Assembly (NCBI GenBank): GCA_938003515.1
Contig: CALKYL010000487.1
Span: forward strand, 1-5,297
Source: an uncultured bacterium
GTDB taxonomy: Bacteria; Planctomycetota; UBA1135; UBA2386
Direction of reading: 5' to 3'
Length of the DNA: 5,297 nucleotides
Positions 5,237 through 5,297 of this stretch are shown here, in pieces. The notes beneath the pieces are model-generated. The model did not search any database. It was given only the letters and a program-made list of their open reading frames with translations, and had not been told where the DNA came from. A program made the translations under genes and the position numbers. Each line of letters opens with the position of its first letter. The first letter of the stretch is position 1.

Positions 5237-5297
5237 GGGCCGTTAACTCAGTTGGTAGAGTGCGACCTTGCCAAGGTCGATGTCGCGGGTTCAAGTC
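5237..5297 (+). tRNA. tRNA-Gly (anticodon GCC), 3' end beyond the window
   Basis: The 5' 61 nt of a tRNA cloverleaf. Acceptor 5' strand GGGCCGT (5237-5243), T8-A9, D stem ACTC/GAGT (5246-5249 with 5258-5261) around a normal AGTTGGTA loop, anticodon stem CGACC/GGTCG (5263-5267 with 5275-5279) closing the loop TTGCCAA, with anticodon GCC at 5270-5272, a five-base variable loop, T-stem 5' strand GCGGG (5285-5289) and T loop TTCAAGT (5290-5296). The last four bases of the T stem, the acceptor 3' strand and the discriminator are missing because the window ends. The anticodon reads GGC and GGU, so it is a major glycine isoacceptor. The A10-U25 pair replaces the usual G10-C25; otherwise the structure is canonical. 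Confidence 0.95.

Noticed and set aside
5237..5297. tRNA gene as an attachment site for an integrated element
   Set aside because: The tRNA 3' half, where integration occurs, is outside the window, and no integrase or direct repeat of tRNA sequence is visible inside it.
1..5297. CRISPR arrays, insertion sequences, toxin-antitoxin or phage-defence modules
   Set aside because: No regularly spaced direct repeats, terminal inverted repeats, transposase motifs or small paired genes could be found on either strand.

Overview
The window reads as a piece of chromosome from a very GC-rich bacterium (roughly 70 % G+C by eye, with G or C at almost every third codon position). None of the four protein genes has a convincing Shine-Dalgarno sequence at a workable distance. 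One gene encodes an exported protein with an Ala-rich signal peptide ending in ASAQ, an SdrD-B-type beta domain and a C-terminal module ending in ANNN. Together these point towards an uncultured, high-GC Planctomycetota-like lineage. This is inference: Myxococcota or another deep-branching group cannot be excluded.

Layout. Positions 1-978 (minus strand) hold the N-terminal 326 residues of a CPA2/KefB-type monovalent cation:proton antiporter, cut off by the window edge. A divergent intergenic region (979-1205) carries a perfect 12-bp palindrome just upstream of a possible antiporter promoter. Positions 1206-2519 (plus) encode the 437-aa exported, cysteine-rich protein, followed by a 15-bp GC hairpin (2537-2573) that probably closes its transcript. 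Positions 2628-4154 encode an ALDH7/antiquitin-family aldehyde dehydrogenase with all catalytic residues present. After 35 bp, 4190-5137 encodes a GHMP kinase most like homoserine kinase (ThrB), but with altered nucleotide-loop and substrate-pocket motifs. A promoter-like sequence leads to a tRNA-Gly(GCC) beginning at 5237, whose 3' end is beyond the window.

How the genes relate. The aldehyde dehydrogenase and the GHMP kinase probably form a two-gene transcription unit with a link to amino-acid metabolism (aminoadipate semialdehyde oxidation beside a homoserine-kinase-like enzyme), although a shared pathway is not shown by the sequence. The antiporter and the exported protein are independent, divergently transcribed units. 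I see no mobile element, CRISPR array, phage gene or defence cassette. Most of the window is ordinary housekeeping and surface-protein content; the best candidates for something undescribed are the divergent GHMP kinase active site and the cysteine-rich SdrD-B/ANNN protein.
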